Assembly: GCA_964391195.1 (NCBI GenBank)
Contig: CAYMLG010000024.1
Location: 1-64,000 of the forward strand
DNA length: 64,000 nt
Direction: 5' to 3'
From: JAAYXE01 sp964391195
GTDB taxonomy: Bacteria; Chloroflexota; Anaerolineae; Anaerolineales; UBA4823
Shown: positions 34,827 to 43,410 of the stretch, piece after piece
Numbering within the stretch: the first letter of the stretch is position 1
Layout: each line of letters opens with the position of its first letter
Notes under the pieces: generated by a model
What the model was told of the DNA's origin: nothing
Database searches by the model: none
The model's input: the letters and a program-made list of their open reading frames with translations, nothing else
Translations under genes and position numbers: made by a program

Positions 34827-35849
34827 ATGAGCGCACAGATCCCTAACACCAGCACGGTGGGCGTATTGCTGATGGCATACGGCAGCCCGGAGCGCATCGA
34901 AGACCTGGAAGCATACCTGCTGGATATCCGCGGCGGGCGGCCCACGTCTCCCGAACTGGTGGCAGAGATCACCGGGCGCTATCTGCGGATCGGTGGGCGT
35001 TCCCCGCTGCTGGACCGTACCCGGGAACAGATGCAGGCTTTGGAAGCGGAGCTGAACCGCCGGGCGGCAGCGAACGCCGCGGCCGCTAACGGGGTGCGTT
35101 ATCGCGGCTACCTGGGGATGCGCCATTGGGAACCGCGCATCAAAGAAGCGGTGAGGCAGATGGCCGCGGATGGGGTCCGCCAGGTGGTGGGCCTGGTGAT
35201 GGCGCCTCACAGTTCCCGGATGAGCACCGGCGCCTATTTCCAGAAGCTGGACGAGGCGATCGAGGAGCTTGGCGCCGATTTGGAGGTCATCCGCATCGAG
35301 AGCTGGCACGACCACCCCGGTTTGATCGCCGCCTTCGCTGAGAAGGCAGAAGCCGCCCTGGGCGAATACGGCCCCGAGCAGCCCGTGGTGATTTTCACCG
35401 CCCACAGCCTGCCGGCCCGCATTCTGGCACAGGGCGATCCCTACGAGCAGCAGCTCCACGAAACCGCGGCCCTGCTGGCCAGGCGCCTGGAGCTGCCGGA
35501 AGGACGGTGGCAGTTCGCCTACCAGAGCGCCGGGCAGAGCGCCGGACCCTGGCTGGGACCGGCGGTCGAAGACCTGGTCTCCGGGCTGGCCCGTTCGGGG
35601 GAGAAGAATTTGCTGGTCGTGCCGGTGGGGTTCGTTTGTGACCACGTGGAGGTGTTGTACGATATCGACATCGCCTGCCGGGAGATCGCGGCGGGGGAGG
35701 GGGCGCGCCTGGAGCGCAGCCAATCGCTGAACGCCTCTCCGCTTTTCATCTCCGCGCTGGCCGATATTGTGCTTGAGGCCCGGGAGCGAGACGGTGGGGG
35801 AGGCCTTTCGAAGACCATCTCTGGGGCGACGGTGGAAGGAAATGGATAA
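34827..35849 (+). CDS. hemH: Ferrochelatase (coproporphyrin ferrochelatase, CpfC type)
   Basis: A 340-residue iron chelatase with GVLLMAYGSP, GGRPTSPELV, HSLPAR (metal-site His), YQSAGQSAGPWLGP and VPVGFVCDHVEVLYDID. With HemQ adjacent, the substrate is inferred to be coproporphyrin III rather than protoporphyrin IX. No membrane anchor and no C-terminal [2Fe-2S] Cys motif is visible. The stop overlaps the hemA start by 8 bp (ATGGATAA), which implies translational coupling. Confidence 0.95.
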   Translation: MSAQIPNTSTVGVLLMAYGSPERIEDLEAYLLDIRGGRPTSPELVAEITGRYLRIGGRSPLLDRTREQMQALEAELNRRAAANAAAANGVRYRGYLGMRHWEPRIKEAVRQMAADGVRQVVGLVMAPHSSRMSTGAYFQKLDEAIEELGADLEVIRIESWHDHPGLIAAFAEKAEAALGEYGPEQPVVIFTAHSLPARILAQGDPYEQQLHETAALLARRLELPEGRWQFAYQSAGQSAGPWLGPAVEDLVSGLARSGEKNLLVVPVGFVCDHVEVLYDIDIACREIAAGEGARLERSQSLNASPLFISALADIVLEARERDGGGGLSKTISGATVEGNG

Positions 35850-36938
35850 CCCTGCTCACATCCTCTGCCTGGGCCTCAGCCACCACACCGCCGGGCTCGA
35901 CCTGCGCGAACGCCTGGCTTTCAGCGCCGAGGAGGCGCAGGCTGCCCTCGCCTGGCCGGGCGCCCCTGCAAATTCGATCGACGAACTGGTATTGCTGTCC
36001 ACCTGCCATCGGGTGGAGATTTACGCTATGGCCTCCGGGCTGGATTTCTCGGGGCTGGAACGGTTCCTGTCTGAGGCCCGGGGCCTGCCGGTGGAGGTCT
36101 TCAACGAGCGCCTCTACCGTTATTCGGGCGAGGCGGCGATCGATCACCTGTTCCGGGTGGCGGCCGGGCTGGACTCGCTGGTGCTGGGCGAGCCGCAAAT
36201 TCTGGGTCAGGTGATGGAGGCCTTCGAACTCGCGCGGGACCAGGGCGCTGCCGGGCCGCTGCTCACGCGGCTGTTCCAGGCCGCCATGCGCGCCGGGAGG
36301 CGGGCGCGGGCCGAGACGGCCATCGGCCACAACCCGGCCTCGATCTCATCCGTCGCCATGGCTTTGGCCGGGCAAGTCCTGCCGGATTTCTCCACGGCGC
36401 AGGTTGGGATTTTAGGCGCCGGGGAGATGGCTGAACTGGCAGTAGAAGCTGCGCGCAAACGCGGCGCACAGCGGATTATCGTGGTGAACCGCACCCGCGA
36501 ACGGGCGCTGGCCCTGGCGCAGCGCTGGGGAGGCGAGGCCGCNNNNNNNNNNNNNNNNNNNNNNNNNNNNNNNNNNNNNNNNNNNNNNNNNNNNNNNNNN
36601 NNNNNNNNNNNNNNNNNNNNNNNNNNNNNNNNNNNNNNNNNNCGATCCTGGCCGAGGAGAAGGAAGCCTTCCTCCACTACCTGCACACCCTGGACGTGCT
36701 GCCCTTGATCGCCGGGATATGGGACCGGGCGGAGACGATCCGCCAGGCCGAACTGGAGCGGACCCTGCGCCGGATGCCGGACCTGACCCCCGAGGAGCGG
36801 GAACGCCTGGAAGCCATGACTCAGGCGCTGGTGAAGAAGCTCCTGCACACCCCCATCTCCCGCCTGCGAGAGGAAGCGGGCACCGCTCAGGCCGCACATT
36901 ATGTCTCTGCCGCGCGCGGGTTGTTTGGGTTAGAATAG
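35842..36938 (+). CDS. hemA: Glutamyl-tRNA reductase (interrupted by a scaffold gap)
   Basis: First step of C5-pathway tetrapyrrole synthesis: reduction of Glu-tRNA to glutamate-1-semialdehyde. The N-terminal part to ~233 is intact (CLGLSHHTAGLDLRE; catalytic Cys in STCHRVEIYA; GEPQILGQV; NADPH site ILGAGEMAELA; VVNRTRERA). The C-terminal dimerisation helices resume after the gap (EEKEAFLHYLHTL...EAMTQALVKKLLHTPI). The two parts are in different frames across the 100 N, and the missing family segment is ~90 residues, so the gap length is not real. The gene itself is probably intact. Start ATG 35842 follows GGAAGGAA. Confidence 0.93.
36543..36642. other. Scaffold gap (100 N) inside hemA
   Basis: A placeholder gap. 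Family length and the frame mismatch indicate about 270-300 missing bases rather than 100. Confidence 0.9.
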
Positions 36939-36946
36939 GACCAGCC

Positions 36947-37852
36947 ATGATGAAGATCAATTTTGCAACCCGGCCTTCTGCGCTGGCCCGCTGGCAAACG
37001 AACTGGGTGTGCCAGGCGCTGCAGGCTGCCTGGCCCGGGCTGGCCTGTGAAGAACTGGTGATCACCACCCAGGGCGACCGGATCCTCGACCGCCCCTTGC
37101 CCGAGATCGGGGGGAAAGGGCTGTTTACCCTGGAACTGGAGACTGAGCTGCGCTCCGGGCGAGTCCAGGCGGCCGTACATTCGTTGAAGGACCTGCCGGT
37201 GGAAGATGCGCCGGGACTGGTGGTGGGGGCGATTCCGGCCCGAGCCGAGGCGCGCGATGTGCTCATCTCGGCCCAGGGCTGCAAGCTGAGCGAGCTGCCA
37301 CAGGGCGCCCGGGTGGGCACCTCCAGCCTGCGGCGGGCGGCGCAGTTGCTGAGGCTCCGCCCGGACCTGCGCATCGAGCCGCTGCGGGGCAACGTGGACA
37401 CCCGGCTGCGGAAGGTGAAGGCGGGGCAGTACGAGGCCATCGTGCTGGCCGGGGCCGGGGTGCAGCGCCTGGGCCTGGAAGAAGCGGTGAGCGAGTGGCT
37501 GCCGCTGGAGACCATGCTCCCGGCGCCGGGGCAGGGAGCGCTGGCGGTGCAGTGCCACAGCGACGACGAAGGCACCCTGCGCCTGCTGCGGGCGATCGAT
37601 GACCCGGGCACCCGCCAGGCGGTGCTGGCCGAGCGCGCTTTCCTCTCGGGGTTGGGCGGCGGCTGCAGCGTTCCGGTCGCGGCTTATGCCCGCTGCTCCG
37701 GCGGGATGGTCCACCTGCGGGGCCGGGTCGCTTCGCCGGACGGGAGGCGGACCATCGAGGTGGAGCGGTCTGGGGCCGACGCCCGATCCGTGGGAGAAGA
37801 GGCCGCCCGGGAGGCGCTGAGCCAGGGTGCGAAGGAGCTGCTGGATGGCTGA
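36947..37852 (+). CDS. hemC: Hydroxymethylbilane synthase
   Basis: A 301-residue porphobilinogen deaminase joining four porphobilinogens. Signatures: ATRPSALARWQT, GKGLFTLELE, VHSLKDLPV, GTSSLRRAAQL and the dipyrromethane-cofactor Cys240 in GGGCSVPVAAYA. It is placed 8 bp after hemA. A longer frame from 36719 overlaps hemA out of frame and is not used. The stop overlaps hemD by 8 bp. Confidence 0.97.
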   Translation: MMKINFATRPSALARWQTNWVCQALQAAWPGLACEELVITTQGDRILDRPLPEIGGKGLFTLELETELRSGRVQAAVHSLKDLPVEDAPGLVVGAIPARAEARDVLISAQGCKLSELPQGARVGTSSLRRAAQLLRLRPDLRIEPLRGNVDTRLRKVKAGQYEAIVLAGAGVQRLGLEEAVSEWLPLETMLPAPGQGALAVQCHSDDEGTLRLLRAIDDPGTRQAVLAERAFLSGLGGGCSVPVAAYARCSGGMVHLRGRVASPDGRRTIEVERSGADARSVGEEAAREALSQGAKELLDG

Positions 37853-38603
37853 ACTGAGCGGGAAGCGCGTGCTCGTCACCCGCCCGCAGGCGCAGGCCGA
37901 AGAGTTTGTCGCCGCCCTGCGCCAGGCCGGGGCCGAGCCGGTGTGCTTCCCGGTGATCGCCATCGGGGCGGTGCCCGACACGGCCGCGCTCGACCGGGCG
38001 CTGGGAAAAGTGGCCTGCTACGATTGGCTGGTCCTGACCAGCGTCAACGGGGTTGCCGCGGTGTGGGAGCGGTTCGCCGCCCTGGATATCTCCGCTCTCC
38101 CGCCCGGGCTGCGGGTGGCGGCCATCGGGCCAAAGACCGCCGAGGCGCTCCGCAGCCGTGGGGTGAACCCCGATTTCGTGCCCCAGGAATACATCGCCGA
38201 AGCCATTGTGCCGGGCCTGGGGGATCTGCGCGGCCGGTGGGTGCTGCTGCCCCGCGCCGAGCTGGCCCGGCCCGATTTAGCGATCGCCATCCGGCAGGCG
38301 GGCGGCATCCCGCATGAGATCGTCGCCTACCGCACCCTTCCGGCCGATCCCGAGGCGGAAGGGTTGGCAGCCCTGCGCCAGGGTGTAGACATCCTGACCT
38401 TCACCAGTTCTTCGACCGTGCGCAACTTCATAGCGATCGTCGCCGCGGCCGGGTTGGACCCTCGTAATCTGCCCGGAGACCCGGTTGTGGCCTGCATCGG
38501 CCCCATCACCGCCGATACCGCGCGCCAGGAGGGCCTGCGGGTGGACGTTGTGGCCGAAGAATACACCACGGCGGGTTTGCTCGCCGCACTATTATTAGCG
38601 TGA
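37845..38603 (+). CDS. hemD: Uroporphyrinogen-III synthase
   Basis: A 252-residue enzyme that cyclises hydroxymethylbilane with inversion of ring D. The sequence is typically divergent, but the two alternating alpha/beta lobes are visible, with VLVTRPQAQA at the start, YDWLVLTSVNGV, the second-lobe DILTFTSSSTVRNF and ACIGPITADTARQEGL near the end. ATG 37845 has AAGGAG at a good distance; a GTG/ATG at 37827 would lie before that site. Overlaps hemC. Confidence 0.94.
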   Translation: MAELSGKRVLVTRPQAQAEEFVAALRQAGAEPVCFPVIAIGAVPDTAALDRALGKVACYDWLVLTSVNGVAAVWERFAALDISALPPGLRVAAIGPKTAEALRSRGVNPDFVPQEYIAEAIVPGLGDLRGRWVLLPRAELARPDLAIAIRQAGGIPHEIVAYRTLPADPEAEGLAALRQGVDILTFTSSSTVRNFIAIVAAAGLDPRNLPGDPVVACIGPITADTARQEGLRVDVVAEEYTTAGLLAALLLA

Positions 38604-38616
38604 ACCGTGGAATAAG

Positions 38617-39660
38617 ATGATGAGTGAAAAAATGACCCCCCCTATTTTCCCCATTTCCCGGCCGCGCCGCCTGCGGCAGAGCCCTGCTCTACGGCAGATG
38701 CTGCGCGAGACCGAGCTCTCACCGTCCGATTTTGTCTATCCATTATTCGTCCGGACGGGGAGGGACGTGCAGCGCCCGATCGCCTCCATGCCGGGGATTT
38801 ACCAGTGGTCCGTGGACCGTCTCCCGGCCGAGATGGAGGACATCGCCCGCCTGGGGATCCCGGCGGTGATCCTGTTCGGCATCCCCGCCGAGAAAGACCC
38901 GCTGGGCAAGGAGAACTTCGACGCGGACGGCGTCGTGCAGCAGGCGATCCGGGCGATCAAAGCCGCCACCCCCGAGATGGTGGTGATGACGGATGTATGC
39001 ATGTGCGAGTACACCGACCACGGGCACTGCGGGGTGCTGAACCTGCCGCCGTCTGCGGGGGAGGAGCTGCCCGACCCGCACCTGCCCGAAGGCTACGTGC
39101 TCAACGACCCGAGCCTGGAGATCATCGGCCGGGTGGCCGTCTCCCATGCTGAGGCCGGGGCGGATATCGTAGCGCCGTCGGGCATGCTGGACGGAATGGT
39201 TCACGCCCTGCGCCGGGCGCTGGACGCCGCCCATTTTGAGAACGTGCCCATCCTCTCCTACGCGGTCAAGTATGCCTCGGCCTTTTACGGGCCTTTCCGG
39301 GATGCGGCCGAATCGCCGCCCAAGTTTGGCGACCGCAAGTCGCACCAGATGGACCCGGCAAACGCCCGGGAGGCGCTGCGCGAGGCCGCGCTGGACGCCG
39401 CCGAGGGGGCGGATATGCTGATGGTCAAACCGGCGCTGCCCTATCTGGACATCATCCGCCGGGTGCGAGAGCGGTTCCCCGAGTACCCGCTGGGCGCCTA
39501 CAACGTTAGCGGCGAATACGCGATGGTCAAAGCCGCGGCGGCCAACGGCTGGCTGGACGAGTGCGGCACGGTGCTCGAAGCCCTGACCTCGATCAAAAGG
39601 GCGGGGGCGGACTTCATCCTCACCTACCACGCCAAAGACGCCGCCCGCTGGCTGCGCTAG
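38617..39660 (+). CDS. hemB: Delta-aminolevulinic acid dehydratase (porphobilinogen synthase)
   Basis: A 347-residue enzyme condensing two 5-aminolevulinates. The metal motif CMCEYTDHGHCG has three Cys, marking a zinc-dependent type. The Schiff-base lysines lie in SYAVKYASAFYGPFRDA and DMLMVKPALPYLD. SGEYAMVKAAAANGW is near the C-terminus. It starts 13 bp after hemD. Confidence 0.97.
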   Translation: MMSEKMTPPIFPISRPRRLRQSPALRQMLRETELSPSDFVYPLFVRTGRDVQRPIASMPGIYQWSVDRLPAEMEDIARLGIPAVILFGIPAEKDPLGKENFDADGVVQQAIRAIKAATPEMVVMTDVCMCEYTDHGHCGVLNLPPSAGEELPDPHLPEGYVLNDPSLEIIGRVAVSHAEAGADIVAPSGMLDGMVHALRRALDAAHFENVPILSYAVKYASAFYGPFRDAAESPPKFGDRKSHQMDPANAREALREAALDAAEGADMLMVKPALPYLDIIRRVRERFPEYPLGAYNVSGEYAMVKAAAANGWLDECGTVLEALTSIKRAGADFILTYHAKDAARWLR

Positions 39661-39680
39661 CCTGAGAGTTCGCTGCGGAG

Positions 39681-40850
39681 ATGAACGAGCGGATGACCCA
39701 CCCCTCATTGTCCACCCGGGCAGCCGGCGAGCGGGCATACCACGACCGGCGGATGCTGGAGGCCGATTTCAGCCAGGCTCCTTTCACCATCGCCTGGGAA
39801 GTGACCCGGGCCTGCGCTTTTGCCTGCGTGCACTGCCGGGCCGATGCCCAACACCGGGCCCACCCGGATGAATTGACCAACGCCGAAGGGAAGCGCCTGA
39901 TCGACCGGTTGGCCGAGTTCGGCAGCCCGATCCTGGTTTTCACCGGGGGCGATCCGATGATGCGGCGCGATCTGTTCGACCTGATCTCCTACGCCACGGA
40001 GAAGGGCCTGCGCTGCTCGCTGACCCCCACGGCCACCGCCCTGCCGACGGTGGAACGGCTGCAGATGGCGAAACAGGCGGGCATCCGGCGGCTGGCGTTG
40101 AGCCTGGATGCGCCCACCTCGGAAGTGCACGACGGTTTCCGGCAGGCGCCCGGTTCCTGGGAGCGGACCATGCGCATCCTGCACAATGCCCACCAGGTGG
40201 GGCTGAGCGCCCAGGTGAACACCACCATCTCGAAGCACAACCTGCACCTGCTAAAGGATATGGTGCCTTTCGTGCGGGAAGCGGGCGTGGTGCAGTGGTC
40301 GCTGTTCTTCCTGGTGCCCACCGGGCGGGCGCAGATCCCGTGGATGATCACGCCCGAAGAGCACGAGCAGGTGTTCCACTGGCTGTACGACCTGTCGCAA
40401 ACTGCGCCGTTCGATATCAAAGCCACCGCCGCGCCTATGTACCGCCGGGTGGCGATCGAGCGGAAGGCCGCCGAACAGGCAGCGGAAGGCGAGACCGGTC
40501 CGGTGACCTTCCAGGGCGCCGGCTTCCAATACGCCGACGGCCTGAACCGCCCGAGACGGGGCGTGAACGATGGCAACGGTTTCCTGTTCATCTCCCACCT
40601 GGGCGAGATCATGCCATCCGGGTTCCTGCCCATCTCCGCCGGGAACGTGCGCCGGGATGATGTGGTCCGGGTTTACCGCGAGCACCCGCTGTTCACCGCC
40701 CTGCGCGACGTGACCCGCCTGAAAGGCAAGTGCGGGGTTTGCCGCTACCGCGATGTGTGCGGGGGCCAGCGCGGCCGGGCTTACGGCGTCACCGGCGATT
40801 ACCTCGAAAGCGACCCGGCCTGCCTGTACGAGCCGGGATCCAGAGATTGA
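39681..40850 (+). CDS. Radical SAM/SPASM protein within the heme operon (TIGR04053-like)
   Basis: A 389-residue radical SAM enzyme. The CX3CX2C cluster motif is CAFACVHC (C45, C49, C52). GGDP follows, then the TIM-barrel pattern LALSLDAPTSEVHDGFRQAPGSW. The SPASM-like C-terminus has CGVCRYRDVCGG and DPACLYEP for auxiliary cluster(s). It belongs to the AhbC/AhbD/NirJ neighbourhood and, from memory, fits the uncharacterised TIGR04053 group. Since hemE, hemY, hemH and hemQ already complete the pathway, its role here is not obvious: alternative decarboxylation, heme modification or a peptide maturase are options. Start could be ATG 39681 or 39693. It lies 20 bp after hemB and 11 bp before hemE. 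Confidence 0.9.
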   Translation: MNERMTHPSLSTRAAGERAYHDRRMLEADFSQAPFTIAWEVTRACAFACVHCRADAQHRAHPDELTNAEGKRLIDRLAEFGSPILVFTGGDPMMRRDLFDLISYATEKGLRCSLTPTATALPTVERLQMAKQAGIRRLALSLDAPTSEVHDGFRQAPGSWERTMRILHNAHQVGLSAQVNTTISKHNLHLLKDMVPFVREAGVVQWSLFFLVPTGRAQIPWMITPEEHEQVFHWLYDLSQTAPFDIKATAAPMYRRVAIERKAAEQAAEGETGPVTFQGAGFQYADGLNRPRRGVNDGNGFLFISHLGEIMPSGFLPISAGNVRRDDVVRVYREHPLFTALRDVTRLKGKCGVCRYRDVCGGQRGRAYGVTGDYLESDPACLYEPGSRD

Positions 40851-40861
40851 CAGGTGAGTTG

Positions 40862-41953
40862 ATGATACACCCCGATGAAAGCCAGGAGCCGCAGTCCCGT
40901 TTCCTGCGCGCCTGCCGCCGCTTGCCGGTGGACGCCACGCCGGTGTGGTTCATGCGCCAGGCGGGGCGCTATATGCCCGAGTACCGGGCGATCCGCGAGA
41001 AGCACACCCTGCTCGAGATCGTGCAGCGGCCAGAGCTGGCTGCGGAGGTGACGCTGCAGCCGGTGCGGGCTTTCGAGTTGGACGCGGCGATCCTGTTCGC
41101 CGACATCCTGCTGCCGGTGGTGCCGATGGGGCTGAAGCTCGAGTTCGTCAAGGGGGAAGGTCCGGCGATCTCCGCGCCGGTGCGCACCCTGGAGGCGGCG
41201 CGCCGCCTGCGGGCGGTGAACCCCGAGAGCGACCTGGGCCACGTGCTGGAAGCGGTGCGGCTGGTGCGCCGCGAGTTGGATGGGCGGCTGCCCCTGATCG
41301 GCTTCGCCGGAGCGCCGTTCACCGTGGCCTCTTACATGATCGAGGGCGGCCCTTCTCGCGATTACCGCTACACCAAGACCCTGATGCAGGCTTACCCGAC
41401 GGTTTGGTCCAGCCTGATGGATAAGCTGGCGGATACGCTGGCGGGTTACCTAACCGCCCAGGTGCGGGCCGGGGCGCAGGCCGTGCAGCTTTTCGATTCC
41501 TGGGTCGGGACACTCAGCCCGGCGGACTATAAAGAGCACGTGCAGCCGTATTCACGCCGGGTGCTGCAGGCCGCACAAGCGACGGGCGTTCCGGTCATCC
41601 ACTTCGGCACGGGCACGGCGGCGCTGTTGGCGGAGATGCGGGCCGCCGGGGGGACGGTGATTGGCCTGGATTGGCGGGTGCCGTTGGACCGGGGCCGGCA
41701 AATCCTGGGTGTGGGGGTGGCACTCCAGGGCAACCTGGATCCGGCGGCATTGTTCGCCCCCCTGCCCGTGCTGCGCCGGCAAATCGAGACGGTGCTCCGC
41801 AGCGCCGGCGGGGGACCGGGGCATATCTTCAACCTGGGGCACGGGATTCTGCAGGATACACCGGTGGAGCACGTGCGGGCTGCGGCCGAGATGGTGCACG
41901 AGTTGAGCGCCCGGTCTGCGCATGAATACGAAACACGGGTAGAGGTGGAATGA
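40862..41953 (+). CDS. hemE: Uroporphyrinogen decarboxylase
   Basis: A 363-residue enzyme making coproporphyrinogen III. Signatures: PVWFMRQAGRYMPEYRAIR at the N-terminus, FADILLPVVPMG, GFAGAPFTVASYMIEGG, FDSWVGTLSP, GLDWRVPLD and FNLGHGILQDTPVE. ATG 40862 follows AGGTGA. It overlaps the next gene by 4 bp (ATGA). The larger upstream frame from 40730 overlaps the radical SAM gene and is not used. Confidence 0.97.
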   Translation: MIHPDESQEPQSRFLRACRRLPVDATPVWFMRQAGRYMPEYRAIREKHTLLEIVQRPELAAEVTLQPVRAFELDAAILFADILLPVVPMGLKLEFVKGEGPAISAPVRTLEAARRLRAVNPESDLGHVLEAVRLVRRELDGRLPLIGFAGAPFTVASYMIEGGPSRDYRYTKTLMQAYPTVWSSLMDKLADTLAGYLTAQVRAGAQAVQLFDSWVGTLSPADYKEHVQPYSRRVLQAAQATGVPVIHFGTGTAALLAEMRAAGGTVIGLDWRVPLDRGRQILGVGVALQGNLDPAALFAPLPVLRRQIETVLRSAGGGPGHIFNLGHGILQDTPVEHVRAAAEMVHELSARSAHEYETRVEVE

Positions 41954-43410
41954 TGCGTGTAGTTGTGATCGGCGGCGGGATCGCCGGGCTTTCGGCGACC
42001 TATACTCTGGCAAAGCAAGCTATCGCGGATCACAGGCCGCTGGAGATCAGTGTGCTGGAGGCGGGTGGGAGCTGGGGAGGGAAGATCACCACCAGCCGGG
42101 AAGGCGGTTTTGTGATCGAGGGCGGGCCGGATACCTTCCTGGCTTCGAAACCCTGGGGAGCAGCCTTGTGCCGGGAGCTGGGCCTCGAGAGGCGGCTGAT
42201 GGGCACCAACCCGCAGGAAAAGCGCACTTATGTGCTGCACCGGGGCCGCCTGGAACTGCTGCCGGATGGCCTGACGATGATGATCCCCACCCGCTTTGGA
42301 CCGATGCTGCGCACCGGGCTGCTCTCATGGCCGCAGAAGGCGCGCATGGGCCTGGATTTCTTCCTGCCGGCCCGGGCGCTGAATGGGGATGAAAGCCTGG
42401 GGGAGTTTGTCTCCCGCCGGCTGGGACGCGCGGCTTACGAGCGGTTGATCGAGCCGCTGATGAGCGGGATTTATGCCGGGGACGGGGATTCGCTCAGCCT
42501 GCAGGCGACCTTCCCCTATCTGCGCGAGCTGGAGCTCAAGTACGGCGGGCTGGTGAAGGGCGCGCTGGAGATGCGCAAGCGGCTGGGCCAGAAGAAGACT
42601 CCCGGGTCGCGCAGCGCCTTCCTGACGCCGCTGACCGGGCTGGCCGAGATCGTCGAAGCCCTGGTGGAGCGGCTGGAGCTGTATGGGGTCTCCCTGTGCC
42701 TGGGGACCGCAGCCAGGCGGGTGCAGGCGCTGCGCCCCGGTTATCGGGTAGAATTCAGTGACCGGCCTCCTTTAACCGCAGATGGGATCATTCTGGCCAC
42801 CCCGGCTTACGTATCGGGGGCGCTGCTGCGGGACGTAGACCCTCACCTGGCCGGGGAGCTGGAGGATATCCCCTACGCTTCCACGGCGACTGTGTCGCTC
42901 GCCTACCGGGCGCAGGACCTGCCCCGGCCCCTGGATGGCTATGGGTATATCATCCCCCGGCGGGAAGGGCGGCGGGCGTTGGCCTGCACCTGGACTTCGA
43001 CCAAGTTCCCGCACCGGGCGCCGGAGGGGTTTGCCCTGCTGCGGGTGTTCGCCGGGCGGGCCGGGCAGGAACAGGGCCTGCCGCAGGATGAAGAGGCGCT
43101 GCTAGACCTGGCTCGGGAAGAACTGCGCCTGACATTGGGTATCGAAGCCGCCCCCCTGCTGTGGCGGGCGTATTTCTGGGAGCGGGCCATGCCGCAGTAC
43201 AACCTGGGGCACCCGCAGCGACTGGAGCGGATCGAGGCGGGGCTGGGACGCCTCCCCGGGCTGGCCCTGGCGGGCAACGGGTACCGCGGCATCGGTATCC
43301 CCGACTGCATCCATTCCGGGGAGCTGGCCGCCGAGCGGGTGCTAGAGGAGATTGTGGAACTAGCGGCAGGGGAGCGGCTCCCTGCCGCAACAGGAAAAGG
43401 TGAGAGATGA
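41950..43410 (+). CDS. hemY: HemY-type coproporphyrinogen III / protoporphyrinogen oxidase
   Basis: A 486-residue FAD enzyme with the dinucleotide-binding VVVIGGGIAGLSATY at the start, GPDTFLASKPWG, a substrate domain and the C-terminal FAD motif NGYRGIGIPDCIHSGELAAERV. With hemQ and hemH in the same operon it most likely oxidises coproporphyrinogen III to coproporphyrin III (CgoX role). This reaction normally uses O2, so an anaerobic host would need another acceptor. Overlaps hemE and hemL by 4 bp each. Confidence 0.95.
   Translation: MMRVVVIGGGIAGLSATYTLAKQAIADHRPLEISVLEAGGSWGGKITTSREGGFVIEGGPDTFLASKPWGAALCRELGLERRLMGTNPQEKRTYVLHRGRLELLPDGLTMMIPTRFGPMLRTGLLSWPQKARMGLDFFLPARALNGDESLGEFVSRRLGRAAYERLIEPLMSGIYAGDGDSLSLQATFPYLRELELKYGGLVKGALEMRKRLGQKKTPGSRSAFLTPLTGLAEIVEALVERLELYGVSLCLGTAARRVQALRPGYRVEFSDRPPLTADGIILATPAYVSGALLRDVDPHLAGELEDIPYASTATVSLAYRAQDLPRPLDGYGYIIPRREGRRALACTWTSTKFPHRAPEGFALLRVFAGRAGQEQGLPQDEEALLDLAREELRLTLGIEAAPLLWRAYFWERAMPQYNLGHPQRLERIEAGLGRLPGLALAGNGYRGIGIPDCIHSGELAAERVLEEIVELAAGERLPAATGKGER

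Noticed and set aside
36719..37852. 377-residue version of hemC starting inside hemA
   Set aside because: The first 76 residues are out of frame with conserved hemA; family similarity begins at 36947.
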